64,000 nt of DNA from Stenotrophomonas nematodicola (GCF_009467805.1 NZ_WIAY01000001.1:438982-502981); one strand, 5' to 3'. Counted from the stretch's first letter, positions 20,471 to 33,806 are shown. The notes: generated by a model from the letters alone, not told the origin. Translations and numbers: made by a program.

Positions 20471-23398
20471 TCACTTCACCTCGAACTCCCCGACCAGCAC
20501 CGTCTCGGCGCGGTCCTTCAACCGCAGCGTGACCTGCTGGTCGCGCTGGTCGCGGCTGCCCCACTTCGTGCTCAGGCGAAGCATCAGCGTGGTCGCGCCG
20601 GTGACCAGCTGCTCGCGGCTGCCGAAGAAGTTGGCCTCCACCTTGTAGATGCCCGGCTTGGCGTCGCGCAGCGAGAACTGCTCCGGGCCGTAGCCGCCGG
20701 TGAAGTCCGGCGACATCTGCCCGCCCTGGTAGGTCAGCCGGTTGCCGTAATACGCGCGCTCGCCGTTCGGATCGGTGACCCACAGGTCCATGTCGCTGTT
20801 GTCACTGTCCCAGCTCAGCACCACGCGCAGGTCCAGCGGCATCGCACGGCGCAGGCGCGGATCAATGGCGGATGCGTCCACGCGCTCGCGCGCGACCAGC
20901 CGGGTCAGTTCGTCCAGCGCGATCAGCGAAATGCCGTCGAAGCGGCCATCCCAGGGGCGCACCACCACCTCGTACAGCGACGCCAGTGCGGCCTGGTGCT
21001 GGCCACTGGCCTCAAGTGCCAAGCCAAGATCGCGGAAGCTCTGCGGCTCCTCTTCGCCGATCGCCAGCACGTCACGGAACACCGGCACGGCCAGTGCCGG
21101 CGCCTCGGCCTGCAGCAGCCGATAGCCGAGCACGCGCAGCACATGGCGGTTTTCCAGCTGCATCTCGGCCAGGTTGGACAGCACCCGCAGCGCCAGGTCG
21201 CGCTGGCCGGCGGCGAACAGCAGGTCCGCCACATCGAGGTAGAAGGCGGTGCTGTCGGCATGCTGCTCGCGCTCGGCCAGGTAAAGCCCATACAGCTGGT
21301 CCGGCCGGGCGTCACGCAGGCGACGGGCATAGGCCGAGTCCGGCGCCCACGCTGCCACGCTGATCGCCAGCGTGCCGTCGTTGACCTGGCCGGCCGCACG
21401 TTCGGCGGGCGCAGCGCGGCGTGCCCGGCTGGCAGCCGCCATCGGCGCAGGCGCCGCCACGGCATCGGCAGCGGACTCGCCGGCCATCTGCATGGCCTGT
21501 GGGGCCGCCCGCACCGTCAGGACCGGCGGTGGGGGCGCTGACGGCGACGCCACCTTGGCCGCCTCAACCGCCGGGGCGTCCTTGGGCCACGGCGTGTTCC
21601 ACCAGCGTTCGCGCTCGGCGAACCGGCGGGCGACCTGATCCAGCCGCTGCTGACGCGCCTGCGCTTCGTCGGCAACGCGCACCGCGTGCAGGCGGTCGTA
21701 ATCGCCACGCAGCGGTGACGGCGGGCGAATGCCGTAGCGCAGGTAGTCGTCGAGCGTCTCCAGCACCAGCAGCGAGGTATCGGCACTCACCAGACCGAAC
21801 TGCTGCGACAGTGCCCGCGCCGCGCCCGCATTGCCCTGCGGATCGGCTGCGTACTGTGCCAGGCGGGCATGCGCCCACGCGTCCGCCACCAGGCGGCCGC
21901 CCAGCGCACGGGCGCCGGCAACCGCCACCCGATGCTGCTGGATGCGACCGTCGCCCAGGCGCACACGCACGGTCACCTCGCCCGTGTCGCGCTGCACGCG
22001 CCCCAGCACGCGCAACCAGAGCTGTCCGGTACTGCGGGTGTCGGCCATCAGTGCATCAATGCCCTGCCCCTCCACACCAATCACCTCGACACCCTGCGCC
22101 AGCAGCAACGGCAGAACCGCGTCGACCTCACGCGTGCTGGAGAGCAGCAGGGCCTGGCCGCGATGGGCCCCGGTCCAGGCGCGCAGCCGCGCCGCGTCGG
22201 TCCGCGCGCCGGCGGTGCTCAGTGCATACAGGCGCTGGCCCGCCCGCAGCGTGGGCAGCTGGCGTGCACCGTAGTTGGACCGGCCGTCGCTGACCAGCAG
22301 GTACTCCTTGATATCGGCCTTCGGGGTCCAGTCGCCGAGGGCGCTGGCCCCATCCTGCGGCAGGCTGCCCAGGTACGCGCGCAGTGCGCTCCAGTCGCCG
22401 TTGCGGATGTCGAATTCGCGCGGGGCGTCGGCACGGTCGCGCAGCACCGTCAGCTGCACCTGGCCGTTGCCGATTGCCCGGAAGTAGCGGTCCAGCACTG
22501 CCAGTTCGGCGGCACGGTCGCGCTGCCGCGCCGAGCCGGAGGCATCCCAGAGCAGCCCCACGCGGCTGGGCAGCGCCCGCGGCGCCGTGTTCGCCGGCAG
22601 CGGAATCTGCGCCAGCAGGTAGCGCTGTCCGTCATGCAGGCCGGTCACCACATCGGACTGACGCACCTGCGGCAGCGACCACTGCCACTGCGCGGGCAGC
22701 GTCTCACCACTGCCCTGCCATTGCGCCTGGTAGCTGCCGCCCTGCAACCGGAACGCGACCGGTCCGGCGGCCGCGGGCTGCGGCGCACCGGTTCCGGCGG
22801 CCTGCAGCCGCACCGACACCTGCGCTGCGCCGCGCGCGAACTGCATCGGCAACGTCCAGCGCAGCCCCTGCGCATCCACCGGCAGCGTGTCGCGCACCGT
22901 CAGCGCGACCCGACGGCTGCCACGGGCGGGAATGGGATAGACGCGCAGGCGGAACCGGTTGCCGGCGGTCTGCTCGAGCAGCCCCGGGTCGACCCGGCGC
23001 CGCTCGATCGCCTCGAAGACCTGGCGGCCCTGCGCCTTCGGCACCGGCACCGCGTCGCGCAGCACGCCATCGACGTCCAGCGCAAACCCGGCGACCTGCT
23101 GGTCGGCGGCCAAGGGGAATTCCAGCTGCCCTTCCAGGACGCGGGCGTTGGGATTGAAGAACTCCATCTCGATCCGGGTCTCACCCAGCCCGGCCACCAC
23201 GTGGCTGTCCAGCACCACGCTGCGCAGCTGCACCGGCACTTCGGCGCCGGCCACCTGCAGCACCTGCACCCCAGCCGGCGCATCGGCGATGACGACCGAT
23301 GGGCGCGGCGGCGGGAACCGGCGCGCGTCCACAGTGCCGACCTGCATGACCAGCCCCAGCATGCCGAGCATGCCGATCCCACGAAGTGCGCGTTCCAT
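20471..23398 (-). CDS. Exported VIT / vWA / TPR / DUF2135 protein
   Basis: A 975-residue exported protein: signal peptide (residues 1-25), a VIT domain (about 40-170), a von Willebrand A domain (about 290-450) with an intact MIDAS start DASGS, an Ala/Pro-rich linker, TPR-like helices (about 700-850; LADLLFAAGQRDLAL-type repeats), and a C-terminal DUF2135 beta domain (LSWDSDNSDMDLWVTDPNGE). The layout resembles inter-alpha-trypsin-inhibitor-like proteins. It probably binds a protein partner through a divalent metal in the periplasm or at the surface, but the partner is unknown. The ATG at 23398 has GGGAG upstream and opens the signal. It is convergent with the PAP2 gene and divergent from the DUF1176 gene. 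Confidence 0.85.
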   Translation of the reverse strand: MERALRGIGMLGMLGLVMQVGTVDARRFPPPRPSVVIADAPAGVQVLQVAGAEVPVQLRSVVLDSHVVAGLGETRIEMEFFNPNARVLEGQLEFPLAADQQVAGFALDVDGVLRDAVPVPKAQGRQVFEAIERRRVDPGLLEQTAGNRFRLRVYPIPARGSRRVALTVRDTLPVDAQGLRWTLPMQFARGAAQVSVRLQAAGTGAPQPAAAGPVAFRLQGGSYQAQWQGSGETLPAQWQWSLPQVRQSDVVTGLHDGQRYLLAQIPLPANTAPRALPSRVGLLWDASGSARQRDRAAELAVLDRYFRAIGNGQVQLTVLRDRADAPREFDIRNGDWSALRAYLGSLPQDGASALGDWTPKADIKEYLLVSDGRSNYGARQLPTLRAGQRLYALSTAGARTDAARLRAWTGAHRGQALLLSSTREVDAVLPLLLAQGVEVIGVEGQGIDALMADTRSTGQLWLRVLGRVQRDTGEVTVRVRLGDGRIQQHRVAVAGARALGGRLVADAWAHARLAQYAADPQGNAGAARALSQQFGLVSADTSLLVLETLDDYLRYGIRPPSPLRGDYDRLHAVRVADEAQARQQRLDQVARRFAERERWWNTPWPKDAPAVEAAKVASPSAPPPPVLTVRAAPQAMQMAGESAADAVAAPAPMAAASRARRAAPAERAAGQVNDGTLAISVAAWAPDSAYARRLRDARPDQLYGLYLAEREQHADSTAFYLDVADLLFAAGQRDLALRVLSNLAEMQLENRHVLRVLGYRLLQAEAPALAVPVFRDVLAIGEEEPQSFRDLGLALEASGQHQAALASLYEVVVRPWDGRFDGISLIALDELTRLVARERVDASAIDPRLRRAMPLDLRVVLSWDSDNSDMDLWVTDPNGERAYYGNRLTYQGGQMSPDFTGGYGPEQFSLRDAKPGIYKVEANFFGSREQLVTGATTLMLRLSTKWGSRDQRDQQVTLRLKDRAETVLVGEFEVK

Positions 23399-23533
23399 GT
23401 GACGCTCCCGATCCAATGACAGCAGGTTGAACGGACGATGCCGGCAAACGGGGTTGCGCGGAGACAGCCCTTGGCGGCACGGACGCGGTAGCCCAAGATG
23501 CGGCTCCCCCGATGCCCCCACAAGGACGTTGCG

Positions 23534-24589
23534 ATGCGATTTCTGCCCACGCTGCTGCCCCTGCTGCTCGTGTCTGCGCCGGTTCCGGCGCAGGCGGCAC
23601 CACAGGGCGGCGAACGCTTCACCCATCACGACTGGACCCTGGCCTGCGACAACACGCGCACCTGCCGCGCCGCCGGCTACCAGAACGATGACGAGGGGGG
23701 CAACGCGCCCGTGTCGGTACTGCTGACCCGAGCGGCCGGCCCGAACCAGCCCGTCAGCGCCGAGCTGATGCTCGGGCAGTACGAGGAAACCACCTTCCCC
23801 GCGCGCGTGACCCTGCAGATCAATGGTGTGGCGCTCGGCGCCCTTGCATACAACCGCGAGGACGGCAGCGCCACGCTCACTGCGCCGCAGGTGGCGGCGC
23901 TGCTGGCGTCGCTCAAGCGCGACAGCCACATCGACGTGATCGGCAACGATGGCCGGCGCTGGGTCCTGTCCGATCGCGGCGCGTCGGCCGTCCTGCTGAA
24001 GATGGATACGGTGCAGGGCCGGCTCGGCACGCCCGGTGCGCTGATGCGCAAGGGCACCGTTGCCGAAAGCAGCGTGCTGCCGGCGCTGCCGGTGCCGGTG
24101 ATGACGCTCGGGAAGGCCTTCGCCACCCGTCCCGCCGATGCGGCACTGGGCCGTTCCCCGGCGCTGCGCGCCGCCCTGGCGGCCGCCACCTCGCCGGACG
24201 ACTGCGAAGCGCTGGGCCCGGGCGAAGGCCTGGTGGCGGGCGAAGCGCCGCAGGACATGACCGTCACCCGTCTATCGGCCACCAAGCTGCTGGTGTCGGT
24301 CGGCTGCTGGCGCGCGGCCTACAACACCGGCGATGGCTACTGGGTGATCAACGACCGCGCGCCCTATGCGCCGGTGCTGGTCACCACGCTGGGCAACGAC
24401 GACGACGGACGCACCATCACCTCGGCCAGCAAGGGCCGTGGGCTGGGCGACTGCTGGTACACCGCCACCTGGAGCTGGGATGGGGCCCGCTTCGTGCCCA
24501 CCGCCGAATCCAACACCGGTCTGTGCCGGCTGGTGGCCGCTGGCGGGGCGTGGGAAATGCCCACGCTGGTCACCCGCGTGCAGGAGTGA
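23534..24589 (+). CDS. DUF1176 secreted protein
   Basis: A 351-residue protein with a Sec signal (MRFLPTLLPLLLVSAPVPAQ, cleaved near residue 22). The mature part matches the DUF1176 family: DWTLACDNTRTCRAAGY near the start, YNTGDGYWVIND and LGDCWYTATWSWDG near the end, and several paired cysteines suggesting disulfides. Family function is unknown; members are periplasmic. The ATG at 23534 has AAGGA seven bases upstream and starts the signal. It is divergent from the vWA gene with a 135-bp gap and converges on recJ. Confidence 0.85.
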   Translation: MRFLPTLLPLLLVSAPVPAQAAPQGGERFTHHDWTLACDNTRTCRAAGYQNDDEGGNAPVSVLLTRAAGPNQPVSAELMLGQYEETTFPARVTLQINGVALGALAYNREDGSATLTAPQVAALLASLKRDSHIDVIGNDGRRWVLSDRGASAVLLKMDTVQGRLGTPGALMRKGTVAESSVLPALPVPVMTLGKAFATRPADAALGRSPALRAALAAATSPDDCEALGPGEGLVAGEAPQDMTVTRLSATKLLVSVGCWRAAYNTGDGYWVINDRAPYAPVLVTTLGNDDDGRTITSASKGRGLGDCWYTATWSWDGARFVPTAESNTGLCRLVAAGGAWEMPTLVTRVQE

Positions 24590-24599
24590 GCGGCACGGC

Positions 24600-26366
24600 T
24601 TACGCGTTGGCGCAGTGCTCCACGATCAACTGGATCGCCCCGCCACCGCGGTAGTCATCGCTGACCAGCCGGTAAGCGATATGGACGTGGTTGGCCGGCG
24701 CGTTGCCGGTCCAGCCGCTGAAATGGATCGCGTTCACCGGTTCGGCGCGACCGGGAACGCGCAGGCTGAGTTTCAGGTGCTTTTCCTTCAGCACCTGCCA
24801 GCGTGCCACCTGGAAGTGGCCGTCGAACAGCGGCTCGGGGAACCCCTGCCCCCAGGGGCCGGCCAGGCGCAGGGCTTCGGCGTGGCGGAAATCCAGCTCG
24901 TTGCCATCGAGCTCGCCGTCGCTCAGCAGTTGCTGCTGCAGCGCCGCCGGGTCCATGCTGGCCTCGACCACGGCAACGAAGGCCTGCTGGAAGTCGGGCA
25001 GCCGCGCGTGCGGCAGGCTCAGCCCCGCGGCCATCGCATGGCCACCGAACCTGTCGATCAGGCCCGGATGGGCGGCATTGACCAGCGCCAGCGCGTCACG
25101 GATGTGGAAGCCGGGAATCGAGCGCGCCGAACCACGCAGCGAATCGCCGCCGGGCTCGGCCGGTGCAAACGCGATGACCGGGCGGTGCAGCCGGTCTTTC
25201 ATCTTCGAGGCAACCAGCCCGACCACACCCGGGTGCCATTCCGGATCAAACAGGCACGCCGCGATCGGACGTTCGCCTTCGGCCTGCAGCACCGCGCGCG
25301 ACACGGCCCGTTCGGCGTCGTCGGTCATCACCTGCTGCACCGCGCGACGCTCGGCGTTGATCTGCTCCAGCGTGCCGGCGATCTCGCGTGCCTGGACGAC
25401 ATCTTCGGTAAGCAGCAGTTCGATGCCCAGCGCCATGTCTTCCAGCCGCCCGGCCGCGTTCAGGCGCGGCCCCAACGCAAACCCGATATCGGTGGCCGTC
25501 AGGCGCTTTGGATCGCGGCCGCTGGCGGCGATGAGCGCCTGCAGCCCGACACAGCCCTGCCCCGCGCGCAGCCGGCGCAGGCCGGCCGAGACCAGTGCGC
25601 GGTTGTTGGCATCCAGTACCACCAGGTCAGCGACGGTACCGACCGCCACCAGGTCCAGCAGCGTCAGCAGGTCCGGCTCGGTCCCGGCGGCGAATGCGCC
25701 CTGCAGCCGCAGGTGGCGGCGCAGCGCCATCAGCACGTAGAAGATCACCCCGACGCCGGCCAGCGCCTTGCTCGGAAACGCGTCGCCGCCGATGTTGGGA
25801 TCGACCAGCACGTCGGCCGGCGGCAACTGCTCGCCGGGGAGATGGTGGTCGGTGACCAGCACCTTCCATCCCAGCGCCTTGGCCGCGGCCACACCGGCAT
25901 GGCACGCGATGCCGTGGTCCACCGTGACCAGCAGGCCCGGCTGCAGGTGCGCCAGGTCGGCCACCAGAGAAGGCGACAGGCCGTAGCCGTGGAGCATGCG
26001 GTTGGGCACGGCGTGCATCACGTCGCGCGCGCCCAGCATGCGCAGGCCACGCACGCCCACCGCGCACGCGGTGGCACCGTCGCAGTCGAAATCGCCGACC
26101 ACCAGGATGCGTTCGCCGGCGGCGATGGTGTCGGCCAGCAGCTGCACGGCAGCCTGCATGCTGCCCATCAGCTCCGGCGCGTGCAGCTGGGCCAGCTTCG
26201 GCTGCGCCTGTGCGGCATCGGTGACGCCGCGTGCGGCGAACACGCGCTGCAGCAGGGGCAGCATGTCGGCGGGCCACTCGCCGCTGTCGGGGATGGCGCG
26301 GCGCTGGATCTGGGGGGAATCGGGAGAAGACAAGGCAGGCTCGAAGAACGAACGGGAAGGGGTCAC
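24600..26366 (-). CDS. recJ: Single-stranded-DNA-specific exonuclease RecJ
   Basis: RecJ degrades single-stranded DNA 5' to 3' in recombination and mismatch repair. DHH-family motifs are present: DFDCDGATACAV (motif I), DHGIACH and TDHHLPGE (motif III), then the DHHA1 region with GGHAMAAGLSL and a C-terminal OB-like part. Starting at GTG 26366 gives 588 residues (E. coli 577). This start is chosen because the GTG overlaps the rpfE stop as GTGA, implying translational coupling; an upstream in-frame TTG at 26405 would lie well inside rpfE. No Shine-Dalgarno is visible. Last gene of the dapB-to-recJ strand run. Confidence 0.93.
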   Translation of the reverse strand: MTPSRSFFEPALSSPDSPQIQRRAIPDSGEWPADMLPLLQRVFAARGVTDAAQAQPKLAQLHAPELMGSMQAAVQLLADTIAAGERILVVGDFDCDGATACAVGVRGLRMLGARDVMHAVPNRMLHGYGLSPSLVADLAHLQPGLLVTVDHGIACHAGVAAAKALGWKVLVTDHHLPGEQLPPADVLVDPNIGGDAFPSKALAGVGVIFYVLMALRRHLRLQGAFAAGTEPDLLTLLDLVAVGTVADLVVLDANNRALVSAGLRRLRAGQGCVGLQALIAASGRDPKRLTATDIGFALGPRLNAAGRLEDMALGIELLLTEDVVQAREIAGTLEQINAERRAVQQVMTDDAERAVSRAVLQAEGERPIAACLFDPEWHPGVVGLVASKMKDRLHRPVIAFAPAEPGGDSLRGSARSIPGFHIRDALALVNAAHPGLIDRFGGHAMAAGLSLPHARLPDFQQAFVAVVEASMDPAALQQQLLSDGELDGNELDFRHAEALRLAGPWGQGFPEPLFDGHFQVARWQVLKEKHLKLSLRVPGRAEPVNAIHFSGWTGNAPANHVHIAYRLVSDDYRGGGAIQLIVEHCANA

Positions 26367-27283
26367 GCGTCGTGCAGTTGCAGCGGCTTCTTCCAGAAGC
26401 GCCAACGCTGGCCCTTCTCCAGCTCAAACCGCATGCCGTCTTCGAAATCCAGGACCAGGCGTCGCAGTTCGCCCCGTTGCAGCGCCGACAACAGCGGGCG
26501 GATCGCGTCGTTGCCGAGCTGGTCGAGCGAGCGCAGTTGCCGCAGATCGACCAGCGCATCCACCTGCTGATCGCCATCGGCCTGCACGCCGGCCGCCTTG
26601 GCCAGTGCCTGCAGAAGCGCCTCACGGCTGCGCACCTGGGCATGCGCGGTATGCACGGACTGCGGCGGCTCGCCGCCGCCCCAGAACCACAGTGAATTGA
26701 TGGCGCGCTTGCCCGCCGCAACCCGATGCTGGTTCCAGTCGTGCTGATGCAGCACCACCTGCGCCTCGGTCAGCAGCGCACGCCAGCGGCGGCCTGCATC
26801 GCCTTCGGGCAGGTGGGCGAACAGATCATCGCCCAGCACGTCGTCGGGCGCGGCAAACGCGGGCAGCAGGGTGCCCGGCGGCAGGCGCAGATACCAGCGC
26901 GACGGCACCGGCGCGTCCAGCACGAAGCCGAACCCGGCAAACAGCGGCTGCAGTGCCGGCAGCAGATGCGCGACATCCTCGGCGTCGGGGCGCAGCGTAT
27001 CGCCGTGCCCCATCATCCGTGCGCCGTGCATGTCGGGCACCACATTGGCCGGATCGGCGCGCAGCCAGACACCGTCGGCGGCATCGCCGACGTCGAACTG
27101 GCGGGTCAGCGCGGCTACGGGCCACTGCGCCGGCTGCAGTTGAAAATGCCGCTGCAGCTGGGCACGCTCACCTGGCTCGACGCTGTTGCGTTCGGCCCGT
27201 CCCAATGCCCTGGCCACGTCCTCGGGAAGCGGCGTGGCAGGGAACCGGCTGCGCGCGGGCAGCAGCAGCGTGGCCGTGGCCAT
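26363..27283 (-). CDS. rpfE: RpfE-like regulatory protein
   Basis: A 306-residue cytoplasmic protein with no signal or membrane helix. It carries WFWGGG (residues about 203-208), typical of a family sometimes annotated as phosphoglycerate-mutase-like or RpfE-type. In Xanthomonas and Xylella the gene between greA and recJ is rpfE, and the context here is the same, which is the main basis for the name. Its biochemical activity is not established, and I see no catalytic phosphoserine or histidine motif to prove a mutase. The ATG at 27283 lies 6 bp after the greA stop, and the stop overlaps recJ (GTGA). Confidence 0.75.
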   Translation of the reverse strand: MATATLLLPARSRFPATPLPEDVARALGRAERNSVEPGERAQLQRHFQLQPAQWPVAALTRQFDVGDAADGVWLRADPANVVPDMHGARMMGHGDTLRPDAEDVAHLLPALQPLFAGFGFVLDAPVPSRWYLRLPPGTLLPAFAAPDDVLGDDLFAHLPEGDAGRRWRALLTEAQVVLHQHDWNQHRVAAGKRAINSLWFWGGGEPPQSVHTAHAQVRSREALLQALAKAAGVQADGDQQVDALVDLRQLRSLDQLGNDAIRPLLSALQRGELRRLVLDFEDGMRFELEKGQRWRFWKKPLQLHDA

Positions 27284-27289
27284 CGTCGG

Positions 27290-27762
27290 TCAGTCCAGGT
27301 ACTGGACGCTGACGATTTCGTACTCGCGCTGGCCGGCAGGTGCATCGATGGTGACCGCATCGCCTTCCAGCTTGCCGATCAGGGCGCGCGCCAGCGGCGA
27401 GGAGATCGCGATCAGGCCCAGCTTGATGTCGGCCTCCAGATCGCCAACGATCTGATAACGCTTCTCTTCATCACTCTCGACATCGGCCAGCTCCACCGTG
27501 GCGCCGAACACGACCTTGCTGCCGGCGTTGAGCTTGGTGATGTCGATGATCTCGGCGTGCGACAGCTCACCTTCCAGCTGCTTGATGCGGCCTTCGATGA
27601 AGCCCTGCTCCTCACGCGCGGCGTGATACTCGGCGTTCTCCTTCAGATCGCCGTGCTCACGCGCTTCTGCGATGGCAGCGATGACCTTGGGGCGCTTGAC
27701 CGACTTCAGGTGGTCAAGCTCCTCGCGCAGACGCTGCGCGCCCTTCAGGGTGATCGGTGCTC

Positions 27763-27766
<4 letters not shown>
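27290..27766 (-). CDS. greA: Transcription elongation factor GreA
   Basis: GreA rescues backtracked RNA polymerase by stimulating transcript cleavage. The 158 residues match the E. coli length. The N-terminal coiled coil contains the acidic tip ([20 protein letters not shown], with Asp and Glu needed for cleavage) and the C-terminal FKBP-like globular domain ends with [13 protein letters not shown]. Its ATG overlaps the carB stop by four bases (ATGA), so translation is coupled. It is part of the dapB/carA/carB/greA/rpfE/recJ run. Confidence 0.97.
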
Positions 27767-31005
<3,239 letters not shown>

Positions 31006-31059
31006 TGTCTTCTCTAAGTCAGTACAGCGTGGCGGGGGAAACTGATCGCACGCTGTCGA

Positions 31060-31638
31060 TCAAGTAGCTTGGGGACTGCTGACACCGCAGTCTGACTGGA
31101 ACCGTTGATGCATTTGCTGTGTTCGCCTGAAATTGAACGCGGGCTGGCCAGAGAGCGCCCTGACGAAGGCCATGAACGGCACCGACGACATGAACGCCTC
31201 GGCCTCGGCGCGGAACTCCGGCGCCGGCAGCGGCGCCTGGCTGTCGTCGCCGAACTCCAGCTTGGCCTGCATGTTCGCCGCGAACGCGGCCATGAACGCA
31301 GCGCCGGCCGGGGTGGCGGCGAAATCCAGCCAGGACTGCACCTGGTCGGCGGTCATCCGCTCGACCAGGCGCTCGCGCATCACCTCGTCCAGGGTGGCGT
31401 TGAGCACCCGCGCCGCGCAGGCGCGCTGCGGGCCGTCCAATGCACCCAGGCCGGGATCTTCGGCGATCAGGCCATCGGCGATCAGGATGAGCGACCGCTG
31501 CCACCCAACCTGCGCGACCATCCGGTCAACCCGCTGCGCCTGGCCGCTGTCCTGCGCCATCGCCGGGGCCATGACCAGCGCGGACAGCAGCGCGGCACGG
31601 CCCAGCACGACAACGAGGGATTTACGCGGCTTCAGCAT
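31060..31638 (-). CDS. Exported DUF2059-like protein between carA and carB
   Basis: A 192-residue protein with a signal peptide (basic KPRK, hydrophobic core, cleavage at AMAQD near residue 28). The mature part is helical and contains a region (LVERMTADQVQSWLDFAATPAGAAF) resembling the C-terminal half of DUF2059 proteins, whose function is unknown. I am fairly but not fully sure of this match. It lies in the middle of the carbamoyl-phosphate synthase operon, 54 bp from carB and 72 bp from carA, so it should share their transcript, although it is an envelope protein with no evident metabolic link. Confidence 0.7.
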   Translation of the reverse strand: MLKPRKSLVVVLGRAALLSALVMAPAMAQDSGQAQRVDRMVAQVGWQRSLILIADGLIAEDPGLGALDGPQRACAARVLNATLDEVMRERLVERMTADQVQSWLDFAATPAGAAFMAAFAANMQAKLEFGDDSQAPLPAPEFRAEAEAFMSSVPFMAFVRALSGQPAFNFRRTQQMHQRFQSDCGVSSPQAT

Positions 31639-31710
31639 GTCACTCCAGGCTTCATCGGTTTCCGGCAGTCGGGATGGGCCGCAGCCCTGCCGCGTCTGCC
31701 AGGCGGGACA

Positions 31711-32841
31711 TCAGGCCTTGGCCTGCGCCATCAGGGTCACGAAACGGTCGAACAGCGGAGCGACGTCGTGCGGCCCCGGCGACGCTTCGGGATGGCCCTG
31801 GAACGAGAACGCCGGCACGTCGGTGCGCGCGATGCCCTGGTTGGTGCCATCGAACAGCGACCGGTGGGTGACGCGCAGGGTGGCCGGCAGCGAGGCCTCA
31901 TCCACCGCAAACCCGTGGTTCTGCGAGGTGATCATCACCCGGCCGTCGTCCAGGTCCTGCACCGGGTGGTTGGCACCGTGGTGGCCGTGGCCCATCTTGA
32001 TGGTCTTGGCGCCGGACGCCAGCGCCAGCAGCTGGTGGCCAAGGCAGATGCCGAACACCGGCACCTTTTTGTCCAGGAACACCTTGATCGCCTCGATCGC
32101 GTAGTCGCACGGTTCCGGGTCGCCCGGGCCGTTGGACAGGAACACGCCATCGGGATTCATCGCCAGCACCTCGGCGGCCGGGGTCTGCGCCGGCACCACG
32201 GTGATGTCGCAGCCGCGTTCGGCCAGCATGCGCAGGATGTTGAGCTTGGCGCCGAAGTCGTACGCCACCACCTTGTACTGGGGGGCCGCGCTGGCGAACG
32301 TGTTGGAATCCAGGTCGAGCTGGCCCTCGTTCCAGCTGTAGGCCTTGCTGGTGCTGGTCACCTTGGCCAGGTCCATGCCCTTCAGGCCCGGGAACTTGCG
32401 TGCCGCTTCCAGCGCCACGTCCACGTTGATGTCGTCGCCGGCCATCAGCGCACCGTTCTGGGCGCCGCGCTCGCGCAGGATGCGCGTCAGCTTGCGCGTA
32501 TCGATGCCGGAGATCGCCACCACGCCACGCTGCAGCAGCCAGTCCTGCAGCGATACCTGGCTGCGCCAGTTGCTCGGGCGGCGCGGCACGTCGCGCACGA
32601 TCAGACCGGCCGACCACACCTTGTGGGCTTCGTCGTCCTGGTCGGTCATGCCGGTGTTGCCGATATGCGGGTAGGTCAGCGTGACCATCTGCCGGGCGTA
32701 GGAGGGATCAGTCAGCACTTCCTGGTAACCGGTCATGGCGGTGTTGAACACCACCTCACCGACGGACAGGCCGGGCGCGCCTACGGATTCGCCCTCGAAT
32801 ACGGTGCCGTCTTCGAGGACGAGGATTGCGGCTTGGGTCAC
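31711..32841 (-). CDS. carA: Carbamoyl-phosphate synthase small subunit
   Basis: CarA is the glutaminase subunit that passes ammonia to CarB. The 376 residues have the N-terminal CPSase_sm domain ([17 protein letters not shown]) and a class I glutamine amidotransferase domain with the nucleophile Cys in [12 protein letters not shown] and the His-Glu pair in GHPEASPGP. Translation starts at a GTG (32841); a weak GAGA lies upstream. It is followed by the DUF2059-like gene and carB. The 224-bp spacer to dapB may carry the promoter and an arginine or pyrimidine control element, but I see no clear operator. Confidence 0.96.
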   Translation of the reverse strand: MTQAAILVLEDGTVFEGESVGAPGLSVGEVVFNTAMTGYQEVLTDPSYARQMVTLTYPHIGNTGMTDQDDEAHKVWSAGLIVRDVPRRPSNWRSQVSLQDWLLQRGVVAISGIDTRKLTRILRERGAQNGALMAGDDINVDVALEAARKFPGLKGMDLAKVTSTSKAYSWNEGQLDLDSNTFASAAPQYKVVAYDFGAKLNILRMLAERGCDITVVPAQTPAAEVLAMNPDGVFLSNGPGDPEPCDYAIEAIKVFLDKKVPVFGICLGHQLLALASGAKTIKMGHGHHGANHPVQDLDDGRVMITSQNHGFAVDEASLPATLRVTHRSLFDGTNQGIARTDVPAFSFQGHPEASPGPHDVAPLFDRFVTLMAQAKA

Positions 32842-33065
32842 GGGAATCTCACTTTGGCTACCGAGGGGTCACCGAAGTCACGCCACGCTTCACGGAAAAG
32901 CGGTTGCAAAAAAGCGCGGACTGCGGTGCGGGACCGGTCCGGCTGTCGTGATTCGGCGAGCGGGAATTGTAAAGGCAAGCACCCGGCGACGCCAGCGTTT
33001 GCTTGCAATCGCTGACGTACGGGCACGCACGGCCACCCCCGGGTTCAGGGTGGCAAGCGCCCTGT

Positions 33066-33806
33066 TCAGCCTGCCGGACCCGGCGGGGGGCCGTCGAGCA
33101 GGTCGCGGACCCGATAGCTGCCGGGGGCACGCCCATTCAGCTGGGTCGCGGCAAACAGTGCGCCGCGCGCGAAGATGTCGCGGTTGGTGGCGCGGTGGAT
33201 GAGCTCGATGCGCTCGCCCAGCCCGGTGAACTGCACCAGGTGCTCGCCCACGATGTCGCCGGCGCGCAGGCTGGCGTAGCGCGGCTGCGCCCCGCCCTTG
33301 CGTGCGGCCTCGCCCAGGGTCAGCGCCGTACCGGACGGCGCATCCTGCTTGTGGACATGGTGGGACTCGACGATGTCGCACTCCCACCCCGACAGGGCAG
33401 CGGCGGCCCGTTCCACCAGCTCGTCCAGCACGGCCACGCCCAAGCTGAAGTTGGAGGCCCACACCAGCGGAATGCGGCTGGCGGCGGCAATCAGCGCCTG
33501 GCGTTGCGATTCGCTGATGCCGGTGGTGCCCGAGACCAGGCCGGCGTTGCGCTCCACGCACAGCGCCAGGACCGGATCGAAGCCGTCCGGCAGGCTGAAG
33601 TCGATTGCCACGTCGAACGGCGGTGCACCGGACAGCTCGGCGCTGGCGAAGTGCGGCACGCCGTCGACAACGCGCTGCGCCGGCGCACGGCCGGTCACAG
33701 CCGCAACGACCTGCAGATGGGAAGTGCCGGCTGCCAGCCGGAGCAGGGTCTGGCCCATCCGCCCGGAGGCACCGTGGACGAGCAAACGAAGGGGGGAAGT
33801 GGTCAT
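33066..33806 (-). CDS. dapB: 4-hydroxy-tetrahydrodipicolinate reductase
   Basis: DapB reduces the cyclic product of DapA with NAD(P)H in lysine and diaminopimelate synthesis. The 246 residues contain the nucleotide-binding GASGRMGQ (residues 13-20), the IDFSLPDG loop and the signature ESHHVHKQDAPSGTAL with the catalytic His-His and Lys. The length is at the short end of the family but complete. The ATG at 33806 starts MTTSPLRLLVHGASG. It is the upstream-most gene of the minus-strand run and divergent from an SDR gene across about 115 bp. Confidence 0.95.
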   Translation of the reverse strand: MTTSPLRLLVHGASGRMGQTLLRLAAGTSHLQVVAAVTGRAPAQRVVDGVPHFASAELSGAPPFDVAIDFSLPDGFDPVLALCVERNAGLVSGTTGISESQRQALIAAASRIPLVWASNFSLGVAVLDELVERAAAALSGWECDIVESHHVHKQDAPSGTALTLGEAARKGGAQPRYASLRAGDIVGEHLVQFTGLGERIELIHRATNRDIFARGALFAATQLNGRAPGSYRVRDLLDGPPPGPAG

